Shown in pieces: positions 36,613 through 46,119 of a stretch of DNA of 64,000 nucleotides. Both the position numbers and the translations under genes were made by a program. Under the pieces are notes generated by a model. That model was not told the origin of the DNA. It ran no database searches and was given only the letters and a program-made list of their open reading frames with translations. Where the stretch lies: the NCBI GenBank assembly GCA_965659685.1, contig CBFHXB010000004.1, positions 41,614 to 105,613 on the forward strand. Reading direction: 5' to 3'. This DNA is from MGIIa-L3 sp11892u (lineage in GTDB: Archaea; Thermoplasmatota; Poseidoniia; Poseidoniales; Poseidoniaceae). Positions within the stretch are counted from its first letter, which is position 1. The number at the start of each line of letters is the position of its first letter.

Positions 36613-38117
36613 GCATGCTGGAGCTGTACTTCAGCACGCTGTCGTGGTCCCTTGCGGCCTTGATCATCGGCATTTTGCTGGGTACGCTGACCGGGCTGAT
36701 CCCCGGTTTTCACGTCAACAACGTGGCCCTCATCCTGCTGGCCCTCTCGCCTGCGCTTCTCGAACTCGGCATCCCGCTCTACGCCGTGGCCGCCATCATC
36801 GTCTCCACCGGTACGGTCCACACCTTCCTGAATTACATCCCATCCGCCCTGATTGGGGCGCCGGACGGTGACACGGCGCTGTCCTTGCTGCCTGGCCACC
36901 GCATGCTCCTGACCGGACACGCGACCCGTGGCGTGGCGTGGTCGGCACGGGGCTCCCAACTTGGGATGTTGCTCTCCTTGCCGTTGATCATCGTCGCCCG
37001 CTTCGCCTTTGGACCGGAACTTGGCCTCTACGACGGCCTGCGCTCCATCTTGCCCTTCGTCCTCCTCACGATCTCCTTGCTGCTTCTGGCCACGGAAACC
37101 ACGCGTCTGGACTGGCCCGACCCGATTCAGCGCATGACCCGCGGCTATCTTGGTGAGAGCAGCCGTCTCGCCGGATTCATTGTGGCCACCGCCTTCTTCC
37201 TCCTTGCAGGCATGTACGGCTGGGCGGTGTTCGAACTGCCCGCCACCTCACCCGTTGGCATGCCCGACGCCTCGTTGTTGCTCCCAAGTTTGGCAGGACT
37301 GTTTGGCATTGCGAACTTGCTGGACATTTACACCACGACGTCTCACCTGCCACCGCAACGGGAAAATTGGACCTTGCCCGATGCAAAGCCACTGATCTCC
37401 CCGTGCTTTTGGTCGAGCGTGGCCGGTGCCTGCATGGGCGTGCTGCCCGGCATGACCGCCAGCCAAGCAACGGTCCTCGTGATGGGCGGTCGCAACGTGT
37501 CCGCCCGTCTGAAAGGCGGCACGGGCCCGGGCATGGACTGGGAAACGCGCAGGCTCATCGACATGAGCGACGACGAGTTGCTCGCCATCGCCCTTGAAGA
37601 AGCAGAAGGCGACGGCGAGGGCCCCCAAACGCGTCAAGACTTGGAGATCATCGCCATCCTGTCGGCCGTCAACACCGCAGTCACCGTGATGGTGCTTGGC
37701 TTCCTCTACATCATCGGCCGGTCGAGGTCTGGCGCAACCCTCGCGTTGAAGATGATGTACCCGGTTGAAACGTGGAGTTCAATCGAACCGACCTCCGACT
37801 TCATTCGCCTGCTGACCATCACCGTCGCCGCAGGTTTGGTTGCCGTCCCCATGATGCGTCACGTCGGCAAAGCCGTCCTCCGCCTCCACGCCACGATTCC
37901 GTTGGGTCATATGGTGCTCGGCGTCGTTGCGTTCGTCACCGCGTTGGTGTGGTTCTCAACCGGTTGGATTGGGATTGGCGTGCTCATCGTGGGGACCTTC
38001 ATCGGATTGCTGCCGCCTCGCATCGGGATTCGTCGCAGTCACGCGATGGGAATCATCTTGGTGCCCATCATGATCTACACCTTTGCACAACGCTTCGATT
38101 CCTACGGATTCATCTGA
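36609..38117 (+). CDS. TctA-family permease (archaeal COG1784-like)
   Basis: This 502-residue polytopic membrane protein has about ten or more hydrophobic segments. The glycine/proline motif GTLTGLIPGFHVNN in the first part, and its counterpart GACMGVLPGMTASQATVLVM in the second half, are the two re-entrant repeats of the TctA (tripartite tricarboxylate transporter large subunit) fold. The archaeal branch lacks the usual TctB and TctC partners, and none is seen here. A charged cytoplasmic loop (EEAEGDGEG) lies between them. GTG at 36609 overlaps the preceding stop, and the ATG at 36615 is an alternative. The substrate is unknown. Placement between an OB-fold surface protein and a secreted phosphodiesterase-type protein suggests uptake of a product of the latter. 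Confidence 0.85.
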   Translation: MSMLELYFSTLSWSLAALIIGILLGTLTGLIPGFHVNNVALILLALSPALLELGIPLYAVAAIIVSTGTVHTFLNYIPSALIGAPDGDTALSLLPGHRMLLTGHATRGVAWSARGSQLGMLLSLPLIIVARFAFGPELGLYDGLRSILPFVLLTISLLLLATETTRLDWPDPIQRMTRGYLGESSRLAGFIVATAFFLLAGMYGWAVFELPATSPVGMPDASLLLPSLAGLFGIANLLDIYTTTSHLPPQRENWTLPDAKPLISPCFWSSVAGACMGVLPGMTASQATVLVMGGRNVSARLKGGTGPGMDWETRRLIDMSDDELLAIALEEAEGDGEGPQTRQDLEIIAILSAVNTAVTVMVLGFLYIIGRSRSGATLALKMMYPVETWSSIEPTSDFIRLLTITVAAGLVAVPMMRHVGKAVLRLHATIPLGHMVLGVVAFVTALVWFSTGWIGIGVLIVGTFIGLLPPRIGIRRSHAMGIILVPIMIYTFAQRFDSYGFI

Positions 38118-38158
38118 TTCAGAGGAAGGGATATGGCCCAAGCGCATTCCTGCAAAAC

Positions 38159-41100
38159 ATGGCCCAGCGTTCGCTCGCGACCGGACTCGTTCTCTTGCTC
38201 CTCTTGAGCACCAGTGGATTGGCGCTCTCCACCGCATCTGCGGCAGGTGGCCGTTCCAACCTGTGTGCAGGGACGATTTGCATCAACGAATTGATTCCAA
38301 ATCCAGCCGGCTATGACAACGCGACCTATCCCGGAGGGGAATGGGTGGAGTTGATCAACGAAGGAAGCACCTCCATTGACGTTCGAAACTGGGCCGTCGT
38401 CAACGAAGGGGGGAAGACCCTCACCGTCGACGCGACCACCATCGTCGATTACGACGCCGCCGACAGCGGTTCGTACACCATGGCGCCCGGGGAGTACCTC
38501 GTCGTCGCTCGAAACGGAGCCGCAGATTTCTACCTCGCCAACACCGGTGCGCGGAGCCTTGACCTTCGCAACACCCAGGGCTTCTCTCAGCATTTGGTGA
38601 CGTGGACCGGTTCCTCGTCAGGGGTCAGTTACGAGCGTGACGCCACCACCCCCACCAACGATCTGGTGGCAACGAACACGCCAACGCCTGGCCAAGCCAA
38701 CAACATGACACCGACCTTGGACATCGTCCCCGGACCCTTCCACATGACCGAAGTCATGCCCAACCCATGGCCCAGCGCCGACAACGCCACGTGGCCGGGC
38801 GGTGAATGGGTGGAACTCCACAACCCTGGAACCACCAGCGTGGACCTCACCGATTGGCACATCCTCGATGCTGCCCTGAACAAACTCCGGCTTGACGGCG
38901 TGAGCACCTACCTCGCCGACGGAACGACGACCACCGTCCTCCCTGCAGGCACCCGTGCCATCGTCGCCCTGAACGGCACCTCGATGCTCAACAACGGGCA
39001 AGAGCGAATCGACCTGATGTGGCCCAACGAGACCATCGCCCAACGTGCGGAATGGACGGATGCGCAACCCGGATTCGGGCTGCATCAATCCTTCAACACC
39101 ACATGGGATTTGGCCGCCTATCCGACGCCCTTTGAGGCCGAACCCGCCGCCATTGGCAACCTCACGCGCTTGGCCGCAGACGTACGCTTCGAGGAGATCC
39201 TGCCCGTGGCAAGCGTCGAAGGTGGAGCGGCAGGCGACACCGAATGGATCGAATTCCACAACGCAGGACCGGCGGCGGTGGACGTGGCCGGATGGACCGT
39301 CCAAGGCGGTTTGAACAACATCACCACCTTGAGCGCCACCAACCTCGTTCACAGCGGCACGGGCTCGGTGCTCGAAGCCGACGCACGGGCCTTGCTTCAC
39401 ATGACGGGCGACCACCGCCTGTGGACTTTCACCGACGTGTTGCGCTTGGTCGACGCCAGCGGCGCGCTGGTGGACACCGCGCATTGGCGTTCGGCTCCTC
39501 CGATGGACGTCAGCCTCGTTCGGGACAGCAACCCGGCCTCGCCGTGGGTGCCGACCGCGACGCCCACGCCGGGCACCAACGGGACGCCGCCTGAAGATGC
39601 AGCCGTGTTGCGTTTCTCTGAGCTCCTCCCCAACGCCGTGGGTGACGACGACGCTGCGTGGCCCAACGGTGCGTGGATTGAACTCATCAACCATGACGAC
39701 GAAACCGTGGACCTCGCAGGGTGGGGCTTCGTGGCCCCCGGCCGAAACATGACGATTGGATCGGCGCACTTGCCGCTGGCCAGCAGCACCTCACTCGCAC
39801 CGGGTGACGTCGCCCTCGTGGCCCTCGGGGCAGACCTGCTGCTCGACGGCACCAGCGAGGACCTTGTCGCCTTGGTGACGCCTGACGGTCGTGCCGTGGA
39901 AGAAGTCGGATGGCTTCGTGTCCCCGAGGGAGAATCCCTGATCCTTGCCAACAGCAGCCACGCGGGTGCAGGACCGGACGGCCTGAACCGCGGCGTTGGA
40001 CCGGGTTGGGACCTCAGCGCATGGCCAACGCCCGGTGAAGTCAACCCTGTTTGGCCGGAGTGGACCGACGGAAACGTGCTCCGAATGATGGAAATCATGC
40101 CCGAGTGCAACGACGGCACGCCCGCTGGAACGTGGGTGGAGGTCATGAACGTTGGAAGCGGCGACGTCAACGCGAGCCGGTGGCGACTTGTGGACGCTGA
40201 AGGCCGTTCGTGGTTCGTCCGTGCCGACACGTGGTGGACCCCCAACGCCACAGGATTCGTCCTTTCACCGGGCGAGCGCGGTCTCATTTTGGTCGAAAAC
40301 CAAGACGACGTGATGGGCACGCTCGTGCTGCACGACCCCGATTCCTCAAGTTCTTCACAGGCCGATCTTGGCGGTGCGACCGTCACCTCTTGCCGGAGTT
40401 TCATCGATCTGCTCAACCCCGTGTTGAGCGCGTGGGCGACCCCCGGTCAACCCGAGCCAGACAACGCCGCGATGGCCGGCCCTGCCGACCTCAGTTTCAC
40501 GGCCCTCATGCCCGCTGGGAGCATGGACGGCACCAACGTCGAATTCGTTGAGATTCGCAACAAGGGCACCAAGCCTGCGGTGCTGGACGGCTGGGTCCTC
40601 GAGCGGGTCACCTCGGCCACCAACGCCTTCCAAGCCACGATGAACGACGTGCGCATCGAACCCGGTTCATCCCTCACGTTGAGCGCGGACGCCACCGCTT
40701 TGGCGGATTTGTGGGACGGCGACGTCGTCAACATGACCGACCATCTCAGCGCGGCGGTCTTCCTGAACGACGACGGTGGAGCCGTTCGTCTGCTCAACCC
40801 CGGTGGAGCCATCGCCGATGCTGTGGTGTGGGGCGACGGTCCCGTCGACGTCGAAGGATGGACTGGCGTTTCCGTGGTGCCACCCTTGACCGGCTTGGAC
40901 CACCTGGTGTACTTGCGCGGTGACGGTTGCGGCCAAAGCACCGACACCGATACCGCTCAAGATTGGAAACTCCGCTGGACCCGTCTTGGAGCCGCCACGC
41001 CTTGCGTGGACGGAACGGTGTCCGACCTGACCGACATGCGCCCCCTCATCGCCCCCGAGGCGGGTCTCGTCGACTTGGTTCGATGGATCGACGGCGCCCA

Positions 41101-42904
41101 AAGCACGCTCGACGTGCAGGTGTACCAGATTCACGAACCCAACCTCATTCATGCCCTCATCCGTGCGGCGGAACGCGGCGTGGACGTGCAGGTGGTCATG
41201 GACGCCGGAGACACCTGGTGGACCTCATCGGACCTCCGCATGATCGACGGTGTGGCCTCGTCCTTGAGCGACGCCGGCGTCGAAGTGTTGCTCCTCGGTG
41301 CCGAGGACGACGACCCTTACGCCTTCATGCACGCCAAGTTGGCGGTCCGTGACGCGGAAGAGGTGTGGATCGGCTCTGGGAACTGGAAATCTTCCAGCGC
41401 TCCAAAGCCTGGGGATTCCGGAAACCGCGACTGGGGCCTCTTGGTCAAAAGCACGGAATTGGCCTCGACCCTCGGCGAACTTTTGGCGATGGACCGCGAT
41501 GCAGCCAGCGTGTACGTCAGGGCAGCCAACGCGCCGACTCCCGTCGGCTGGGAGCTTGAAGCGGCCCAGTCGCTCAGTGGAACCGACGTTGAGGCGGTCG
41601 CAGGAACGGCAAACGGGGAGGTCCTGACCTGCCCCGACGATTGCATCCTCGGCTTGGTCGGCATGCTTGACGACGCTGAAACCGAAGCGCTTCTTTCCCT
41701 TCAGTACCTCGAATTGGACTGGACGTGGGGATGGGGCGACAATCCGCTCTTGGCCGCCATGAAGGACGCTGCCGAGCGCGGTGTTCGATTGCATGTCGCC
41801 CTCAACGGCGCCTACCTTGACGACGACATGCAGAGCGTCGTGGACCTGCTCAACGAAGATTGGAACGCGACGCAGGGCCATGACGTCCAGGCCATCATCA
41901 TGTCCACCGACGACACCGTCGCCCGCTTGCACAACAAGGGCGCCATCATCGACGGCACTTCCGTGCTGGTCTCCTCCATCAACTGGGGCGACTCCGCAAT
42001 GCTTCGCAATCGCGAGGTCGGTTTGTTGGTCCACCACGCCCCGCTCGCTGCGGTTTACCACGCCTCCTTCATGGACGACTGGAACCGGGTCGATGCGAGC
42101 ACGGACACGGACAACGATGGATTGCTGGACGCATGGGAGGTCGAGCACGACCTGAACCGAGCACGCCGAACCGCCGGTGGAACCCTGATTGAGGCCGAAC
42201 TCGATCCTGACGCAGACGGCCTGACGCATCTTGAGGAGTTCAACTTGGGCAGTGACCCCAACAGCAACGACACCGACGGAGATTGCATCCTCGACGGCTT
42301 GGAGGTGCTCCGCGCACAGTCCGATGCAAATGGACCCAACGCAAGCGCCCGAATCACGATGGCGGATGCTGACGGTGATGGCGTTGATGACCACACCGTC
42401 GAAGGCTGCACCGATGGAGGCGTTGACGTGGTGGACGACCAAGGAAACACGACCGTGGACGACACTCAGAACGAGACCTCTCCCGACGAGGACGTGGACC
42501 TTGACGGCGTGCCTTTCGGTGAAGACCGATGCCCCGCAACACCTCAGGGTGACCTTGTGGACGCAGAAGGCTGCTCGGCCGACCAACGGCGATTGCTCTT
42601 GAGCGACGGGGGATCGGAAGACGACGGCTTCGGCTGGTTCCTTCCCGTCATCGGCATCATTGGGTTGCTCGTGGTCGTCACAGGAGCGATGGGCCTTCGC
42701 AAAGACGGCGACGGTCCAGACCTCAGCACCTCCATGCCCGCTGAGGTATCGGCCGCCAAACCCGTGGTCGTCTTGGACGGCCGCGTCAGCGACGAGGACC
42801 TTCGCGCACGCCTGACCGGTTGGGACGACGCCGTGATCGACGAGCGGCTCAGCGAAGGCTGGACCCTCGAAGGATTGGTCGAGTACTACGAGAAGCAAGC
42901 GTGA
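38159..42904 (+). CDS. Secreted lamin-tail-domain/phospholipase D-family protein with Ca repeats and membrane anchor
   Basis: The protein has 1581 residues. A signal peptide covers about residues 1-30. Six lamin-tail (LTD) beta-sandwich modules follow between about 40 and 940, recognisable by GGEWVELINEG-like and VDLxxWxxx elements. A phospholipase D superfamily domain comes next, with two HKD motifs: HAKLAVRD at residue 1058 and HNKGAIID at 1258, each followed by the expected GSGNW or SSINW. TSP3-like Ca motifs (DTDNDGLLDAWE, DPDADGLTHLEE, DTDGDCILDGLE) lie near 1320-1400, a transmembrane helix near 1490, and a short helical C-terminal domain. LTDs are known on secreted nucleases, so an outward-facing DNase or phosphodiesterase is likely; lipid substrates remain possible. 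The ATG at 38159 begins the signal peptide, and the longer upstream frame overlaps the permease and is rejected. Confidence 0.9.
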   Translation: MAQRSLATGLVLLLLLSTSGLALSTASAAGGRSNLCAGTICINELIPNPAGYDNATYPGGEWVELINEGSTSIDVRNWAVVNEGGKTLTVDATTIVDYDAADSGSYTMAPGEYLVVARNGAADFYLANTGARSLDLRNTQGFSQHLVTWTGSSSGVSYERDATTPTNDLVATNTPTPGQANNMTPTLDIVPGPFHMTEVMPNPWPSADNATWPGGEWVELHNPGTTSVDLTDWHILDAALNKLRLDGVSTYLADGTTTTVLPAGTRAIVALNGTSMLNNGQERIDLMWPNETIAQRAEWTDAQPGFGLHQSFNTTWDLAAYPTPFEAEPAAIGNLTRLAADVRFEEILPVASVEGGAAGDTEWIEFHNAGPAAVDVAGWTVQGGLNNITTLSATNLVHSGTGSVLEADARALLHMTGDHRLWTFTDVLRLVDASGALVDTAHWRSAPPMDVSLVRDSNPASPWVPTATPTPGTNGTPPEDAAVLRFSELLPNAVGDDDAAWPNGAWIELINHDDETVDLAGWGFVAPGRNMTIGSAHLPLASSTSLAPGDVALVALGADLLLDGTSEDLVALVTPDGRAVEEVGWLRVPEGESLILANSSHAGAGPDGLNRGVGPGWDLSAWPTPGEVNPVWPEWTDGNVLRMMEIMPECNDGTPAGTWVEVMNVGSGDVNASRWRLVDAEGRSWFVRADTWWTPNATGFVLSPGERGLILVENQDDVMGTLVLHDPDSSSSSQADLGGATVTSCRSFIDLLNPVLSAWATPGQPEPDNAAMAGPADLSFTALMPAGSMDGTNVEFVEIRNKGTKPAVLDGWVLERVTSATNAFQATMNDVRIEPGSSLTLSADATALADLWDGDVVNMTDHLSAAVFLNDDGGAVRLLNPGGAIADAVVWGDGPVDVEGWTGVSVVPPLTGLDHLVYLRGDGCGQSTDTDTAQDWKLRWTRLGAATPCVDGTVSDLTDMRPLIAPEAGLVDLVRWIDGAQSTLDVQVYQIHEPNLIHALIRAAERGVDVQVVMDAGDTWWTSSDLRMIDGVASSLSDAGVEVLLLGAEDDDPYAFMHAKLAVRDAEEVWIGSGNWKSSSAPKPGDSGNRDWGLLVKSTELASTLGELLAMDRDAASVYVRAANAPTPVGWELEAAQSLSGTDVEAVAGTANGEVLTCPDDCILGLVGMLDDAETEALLSLQYLELDWTWGWGDNPLLAAMKDAAERGVRLHVALNGAYLDDDMQSVVDLLNEDWNATQGHDVQAIIMSTDDTVARLHNKGAIIDGTSVLVSSINWGDSAMLRNREVGLLVHHAPLAAVYHASFMDDWNRVDASTDTDNDGLLDAWEVEHDLNRARRTAGGTLIEAELDPDADGLTHLEEFNLGSDPNSNDTDGDCILDGLEVLRAQSDANGPNASARITMADADGDGVDDHTVEGCTDGGVDVVDDQGNTTVDDTQNETSPDEDVDLDGVPFGEDRCPATPQGDLVDAEGCSADQRRLLLSDGGSEDDGFGWFLPVIGIIGLLVVVTGAMGLRKDGDGPDLSTSMPAEVSAAKPVVVLDGRVSDEDLRARLTGWDDAVIDERLSEGWTLEGLVEYYEKQA

Positions 42905-42936
42905 GGTTTGAAACCGGCCGCCTCGCTGGTTGAACC

Positions 42937-43701
42937 ATGTCCGGGAACCCAGTCCTCAACGACAACCGCTTCACGACCATCGCTTACTCGGTGCCCGCCG
43001 AGGGCGTGATGACCGTCGAGGGCGCTTTGAAGAAGGCCTCCATCCTCTTCGGGGCCCTTCTTGTGGGCATGCTGGTGATGTTCGGCGCGTACGCCGCGCT
43101 CGATGCCAGCACGCCCGGCGCAGGCATGGCCCTTGCGGGCGTTGCGGCAACCGTTGGCGGCATCGGCGCCTTCATCCTGGTCATTGGCCTGGTCTTCGTT
43201 CGACCAAAGGGGACCCCAACATTCGCGATGACCGCGTACGTTGGACTGGAGATCCTCTTCCTCTCCGGCTTCACCTACATCATGGAACTCGCCTACCCTG
43301 GCATCGCCATCCAGGCCGGTTTGGTCACGGCGGGCATCACCGGCACGATGACGATGCTCTACACGTCACGCGCCATTCGTGTCGGTCCGCGCTTCAACAT
43401 GGTCATGGCGGCCTTGGTTGGCACGGTGATGTTCGTCTATGTCGGCCAAATGCTGCTTTACTTCATCGGCGGAGTGACGATTCCCTTCATCCACGGCAGC
43501 GGCCTGATTGGCATCGGCTTCAGCGTGGTCATCGTGACCATCGCTTCCTTCACCTTGCTCAGTGACTTCTACTTCATCGAAACAGGTGCTGCAAACCAGT
43601 ACCCCAAGCACATGGAATGGTGGGCGGCCTTCGGCCTGGTGATGAGCGTGGTCTGGATCTACATCGAAGTGCTCCGGCTCATCAGCAAGCTTCGCGACTG
43701 A
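42937..43701 (+). CDS. Bax inhibitor-1/YccA family membrane protein
   Basis: This 254-residue protein has seven hydrophobic helices. The N-terminal cytoplasmic stretch FTTIAYSVPAEGVMTVEGALKK, then alternating Gly/Ala-rich helices, and the C-terminal WWAAFGLVMSVVWIYIEVLRLIS match the prokaryotic BI-1/YccA family. The C-terminal W-x-Y-x-E element is especially typical. Family members are thought to be pH-sensitive Ca or ion leak channels. Role here unknown. It lies 32 bases after the LTD-PLD gene and 12 bases before the oxygenase gene, on the same strand. Confidence 0.85.
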   Translation: MSGNPVLNDNRFTTIAYSVPAEGVMTVEGALKKASILFGALLVGMLVMFGAYAALDASTPGAGMALAGVAATVGGIGAFILVIGLVFVRPKGTPTFAMTAYVGLEILFLSGFTYIMELAYPGIAIQAGLVTAGITGTMTMLYTSRAIRVGPRFNMVMAALVGTVMFVYVGQMLLYFIGGVTIPFIHGSGLIGIGFSVVIVTIASFTLLSDFYFIETGAANQYPKHMEWWAAFGLVMSVVWIYIEVLRLISKLRD

Positions 43702-43713
43702 GGCCCACCATCG

Positions 43714-44673
43714 GTGATGCGCATGACACGAAGCCTGCAGGTCTGCGATTTGCGCGACTGGCACGCCGGCGGAGAAGCCCGTGAACGCTTCGTGGCCACC
43801 ATGGGTGACGCGCTGAAGGACATCGGTTTCTTCGCACTGACCGGGCATGGCATTGAACCGACGTCCATCGATCAGGCGTACGCCACCATCGGTCGATTTT
43901 TCCACCTCGATGAGGCCACGAAACGCACCTATGAGCGGGCCGACATGTTCCGTCAACGCGGATACACGCCCTATGGTGTGGAGCACGCCAAAGACAACCC
44001 CGAACCTGACCTCAAGGAATTCTGGCAGACGGGTCGGACCTTGGCGGAGGGACATCCACACCAGGACGCGTTTCCACGCAATTTCTGGCCAAACGCAGAC
44101 GTGCCCGAGTTCGAAGGCCACATCGATGGCCTCTACCAAGCGATGGAGCGCATGTCGGTGGACTTGCTGAAGGCGGCTTCGCTTTACCTCGGCGAAGATG
44201 AAGCATGGCTTCCGGAAATGGCCCAGGACGGCAACACCATCCTTCGCGTCATCCACTATCCCGAACTCGCACCCGACACACCTCCTGGCGCGGTGCGAAG
44301 CGCACAGCACGAGGACATCAACCTCCTCACGCTGCTCGTTGGTGCCACCGCAGACGGGCTGCAGGTGATGGACCACGACGGTTCATGGATCGAAGTTGAG
44401 GGGAACCATGAGCACATCATCGTCGACAGCGGAGACATGCTGCAAAACCTCACCAACGGGCTGTTCAAGTCCACCACCCACCGTGTGGTGAACCCCCCCA
44501 ATGCAGGCACAGAGCGCTATTCGATGCCGATGTTTGTCCACCCACGGGGCGACGTTGACCTGACGCCCCGCCCGAAGTTTGTCGCCATGACCGGCGGCGA
44601 CGTTCTCTATCCCTCCATCCTCGCGGACGAGTACCTGCATCAGCGCCTTGTGGAAATTGGCTTGGCCTCTTGA
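43714..44673 (+). CDS. 2-oxoglutarate/Fe(II)-dependent oxygenase, isopenicillin N synthase-like
   Basis: This 319-residue cytoplasmic enzyme has an N-terminal DIOX_N-like domain (FFALTGHGIE, FFHLDEATKRTYE, RGYTPYGVE) and a C-terminal double-stranded beta-helix. The Fe ligands are His199 and Asp201 in QHEDINLLTLL and His256 in STTHRVVNP. The RYSMP element supplies the Arg that binds 2-oxoglutarate. The substrate is unknown; relatives act on amino acids, peptides, nucleobases or small metabolites. GTG at 43714, ATG at 43717 and ATG at 43723 are all possible starts. It lies 6 bases before thymidine phosphorylase, so a nucleoside/base-related substrate is conceivable. This family is commonest in bacteria and eukaryotes, so transfer into this lineage is plausible but unproven. 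Confidence 0.88.
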   Translation: MMRMTRSLQVCDLRDWHAGGEARERFVATMGDALKDIGFFALTGHGIEPTSIDQAYATIGRFFHLDEATKRTYERADMFRQRGYTPYGVEHAKDNPEPDLKEFWQTGRTLAEGHPHQDAFPRNFWPNADVPEFEGHIDGLYQAMERMSVDLLKAASLYLGEDEAWLPEMAQDGNTILRVIHYPELAPDTPPGAVRSAQHEDINLLTLLVGATADGLQVMDHDGSWIEVEGNHEHIIVDSGDMLQNLTNGLFKSTTHRVVNPPNAGTERYSMPMFVHPRGDVDLTPRPKFVAMTGGDVLYPSILADEYLHQRLVEIGLAS

Positions 44674-44679
44674 GGTGGC

Positions 44680-45960
44680 ATGGTGAGCGTGACGCACAGC
44701 GTGCCGGACCTGATTGCGTGGAAACGTGACGGTCACGCCTTTGACGAGGCGATGATTCAACGCTTCATCGAGGGACTGCTCTCCGGCGAAGTGGCACCGG
44801 AACAGGTCGGAGCATGGTTGATGGCCTGCCAATTGCAAGGGCTGACGCCAGAGGAAACCTCCCTGTTGACGAAGCACATGGCCACCTCAGGGGCAACGCT
44901 TGCGCAGGAATCCGGTCGCGTTGACAAGCACTCCACAGGTGGCGTCGGCGACAAGATGAGCCTCATCTTGGCCCCGTGCTTGGCCGCGGCTGGACTCACG
45001 GTCCCAATGCTGGCTGGGCGTGGGTTGGCCCACACCGGAGGCACCATCGACAAGTTGGAAGCCATTCCGGGATTCAACACCGGCCTGAGCCTTGAGGAGA
45101 TGCGCACCAATCCCTGCTTCATCAGCCGCCAAACCGAGGGGATTGCACCGGCCGACCGCATCTTGTATGCCGCCCGTGACGTGACCGCCACGGTCCCACA
45201 GATCGGGCTGATCACGGCATCCATCGTCTCGAAGAAATACGCCGAGGGGCTGGAACGCCTCGTCCTCGACGTCAAGTGCGGGAAGGCTGCCTTCATGCCC
45301 ACCCTTGAGGACGCCCGAGCTTTGGCGCGCTCAATGGTGCATGTGGGCACCGCTTTGGGCATGGAGGTCACCGCCCAGATTACCTCGATGGACCGCCCCA
45401 TCGGTCGGATGCTTGGCAACGCCCACGAGGTGGCGGAGAGCGTCCACTCCTTGCGCGGTGAAGGACCGGAGGACACCATGGATCTCGTTCGAATGCAAGG
45501 TGCGGCCCTGGGCGCAGACGTGGACGCGGTCATCGCCGACGGGTCGGCCCTGACCGCTTTCGCTCAGATGTGCCGGCGACAAGGTGTGGACGAAGCCACC
45601 GTCACGGCCCTGATCGCCGACCCATGGTCCGTCCTGCCGCGCGGCCGTTCACGAACGACCGTCGTGGCTCCCACGGCCGGCCATGTCAATGACATCGATG
45701 CACTCGCCCTCGGGCGTGCCTTGGTCCACATCGGTGCAGGCCGAACCCACCCCGCAGCCGTGCTTGATTTGGGCGCAGGCATCGAGTTGATCGCCAAGGT
45801 TGGAGCGTACGTCGAGGCAGGGGCGGCCCTTGCCCACATCGACCACAACATGTCCGAGAACGTGCCTGACCTGACCGAGGCGTTCACCATTCGGGCTCAA
45901 GCGCCTGTTCTTCAGGCAAGCCGTTTGCTGGAAACGGTGAACCATGAATCACCTGTGTAA
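44680..45960 (+). CDS. deoA: Thymidine/pyrimidine-nucleoside phosphorylase
   Basis: This 426-residue cytoplasmic enzyme reversibly splits thymidine (or uridine) with phosphate into the base and (deoxy)ribose 1-phosphate. The family signature is intact: DKHSTGGVGDKMSLI at 82-96 (phosphate and nucleoside binding) and AGRGLAHTGGTIDKLEAIPG at 112-131. Later SKKYAEGL and VLDVKCGKAAFM supply the remaining active-site residues. The length matches bacterial DeoA/Pdp and is shorter than the archaeal AMP phosphorylase (DeoA2, about 500 residues with an extra N-terminal domain), so I call the nucleoside enzyme. It is the last gene of the plus-strand run and is followed by the convergent tRNA-Asn. Confidence 0.9.
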   Translation: MVSVTHSVPDLIAWKRDGHAFDEAMIQRFIEGLLSGEVAPEQVGAWLMACQLQGLTPEETSLLTKHMATSGATLAQESGRVDKHSTGGVGDKMSLILAPCLAAAGLTVPMLAGRGLAHTGGTIDKLEAIPGFNTGLSLEEMRTNPCFISRQTEGIAPADRILYAARDVTATVPQIGLITASIVSKKYAEGLERLVLDVKCGKAAFMPTLEDARALARSMVHVGTALGMEVTAQITSMDRPIGRMLGNAHEVAESVHSLRGEGPEDTMDLVRMQGAALGADVDAVIADGSALTAFAQMCRRQGVDEATVTALIADPWSVLPRGRSRTTVVAPTAGHVNDIDALALGRALVHIGAGRTHPAAVLDLGAGIELIAKVGAYVEAGAALAHIDHNMSENVPDLTEAFTIRAQAPVLQASRLLETVNHESPV

Positions 45961-45974
45961 ACGGTGAACGAAGG

Positions 45975-46047
45975 CGCCGATTGTGGGGCTCGAACCCACG
46001 ACCTTGGGATTAACAGTCCCACGCTCCACCAGCTAAGCTAAATCGGC
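45975..46047 (-). tRNA. tRNA-Asn (GUU anticodon)
   Basis: This 73-base cloverleaf has acceptor GCCGATT/AATCGGC, D-stem GCTT/GAGC, anticodon loop CTGTTAA on a TGGGA/TCCCA stem, T-stem GTGGG/CCCAC and discriminator G. CCA is not encoded (the next bases read CCT). A TATA-like box lies 25-30 bases upstream. Confidence 0.95.
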
Positions 46048-46071
46048 GAAGTCTGCGACCCGCCACCCCTT

Positions 46072-46077
46072 CTTAAT
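46072..46077 (-). promoter_or_regulatory. TATA-like box for tRNA-Asn
   Basis: ATTAAG on the minus strand lies 25-30 bases before the mature 5' end of tRNA-Asn and downstream of the guaAb stop. The spacing fits an archaeal tRNA promoter. Confidence 0.45.
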
Positions 46078-46119
46078 CGCTTCTTCACGGGTGGTGGAGC
46101 CGCCACGGCTCGACGGCGT

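Noticed and set aside
37772..38158. Upstream extension of the LTD-PLD protein
   Set aside because: It lies inside the TctA-like gene and would bury the signal peptide. The ATG at 38159 begins it cleanly.
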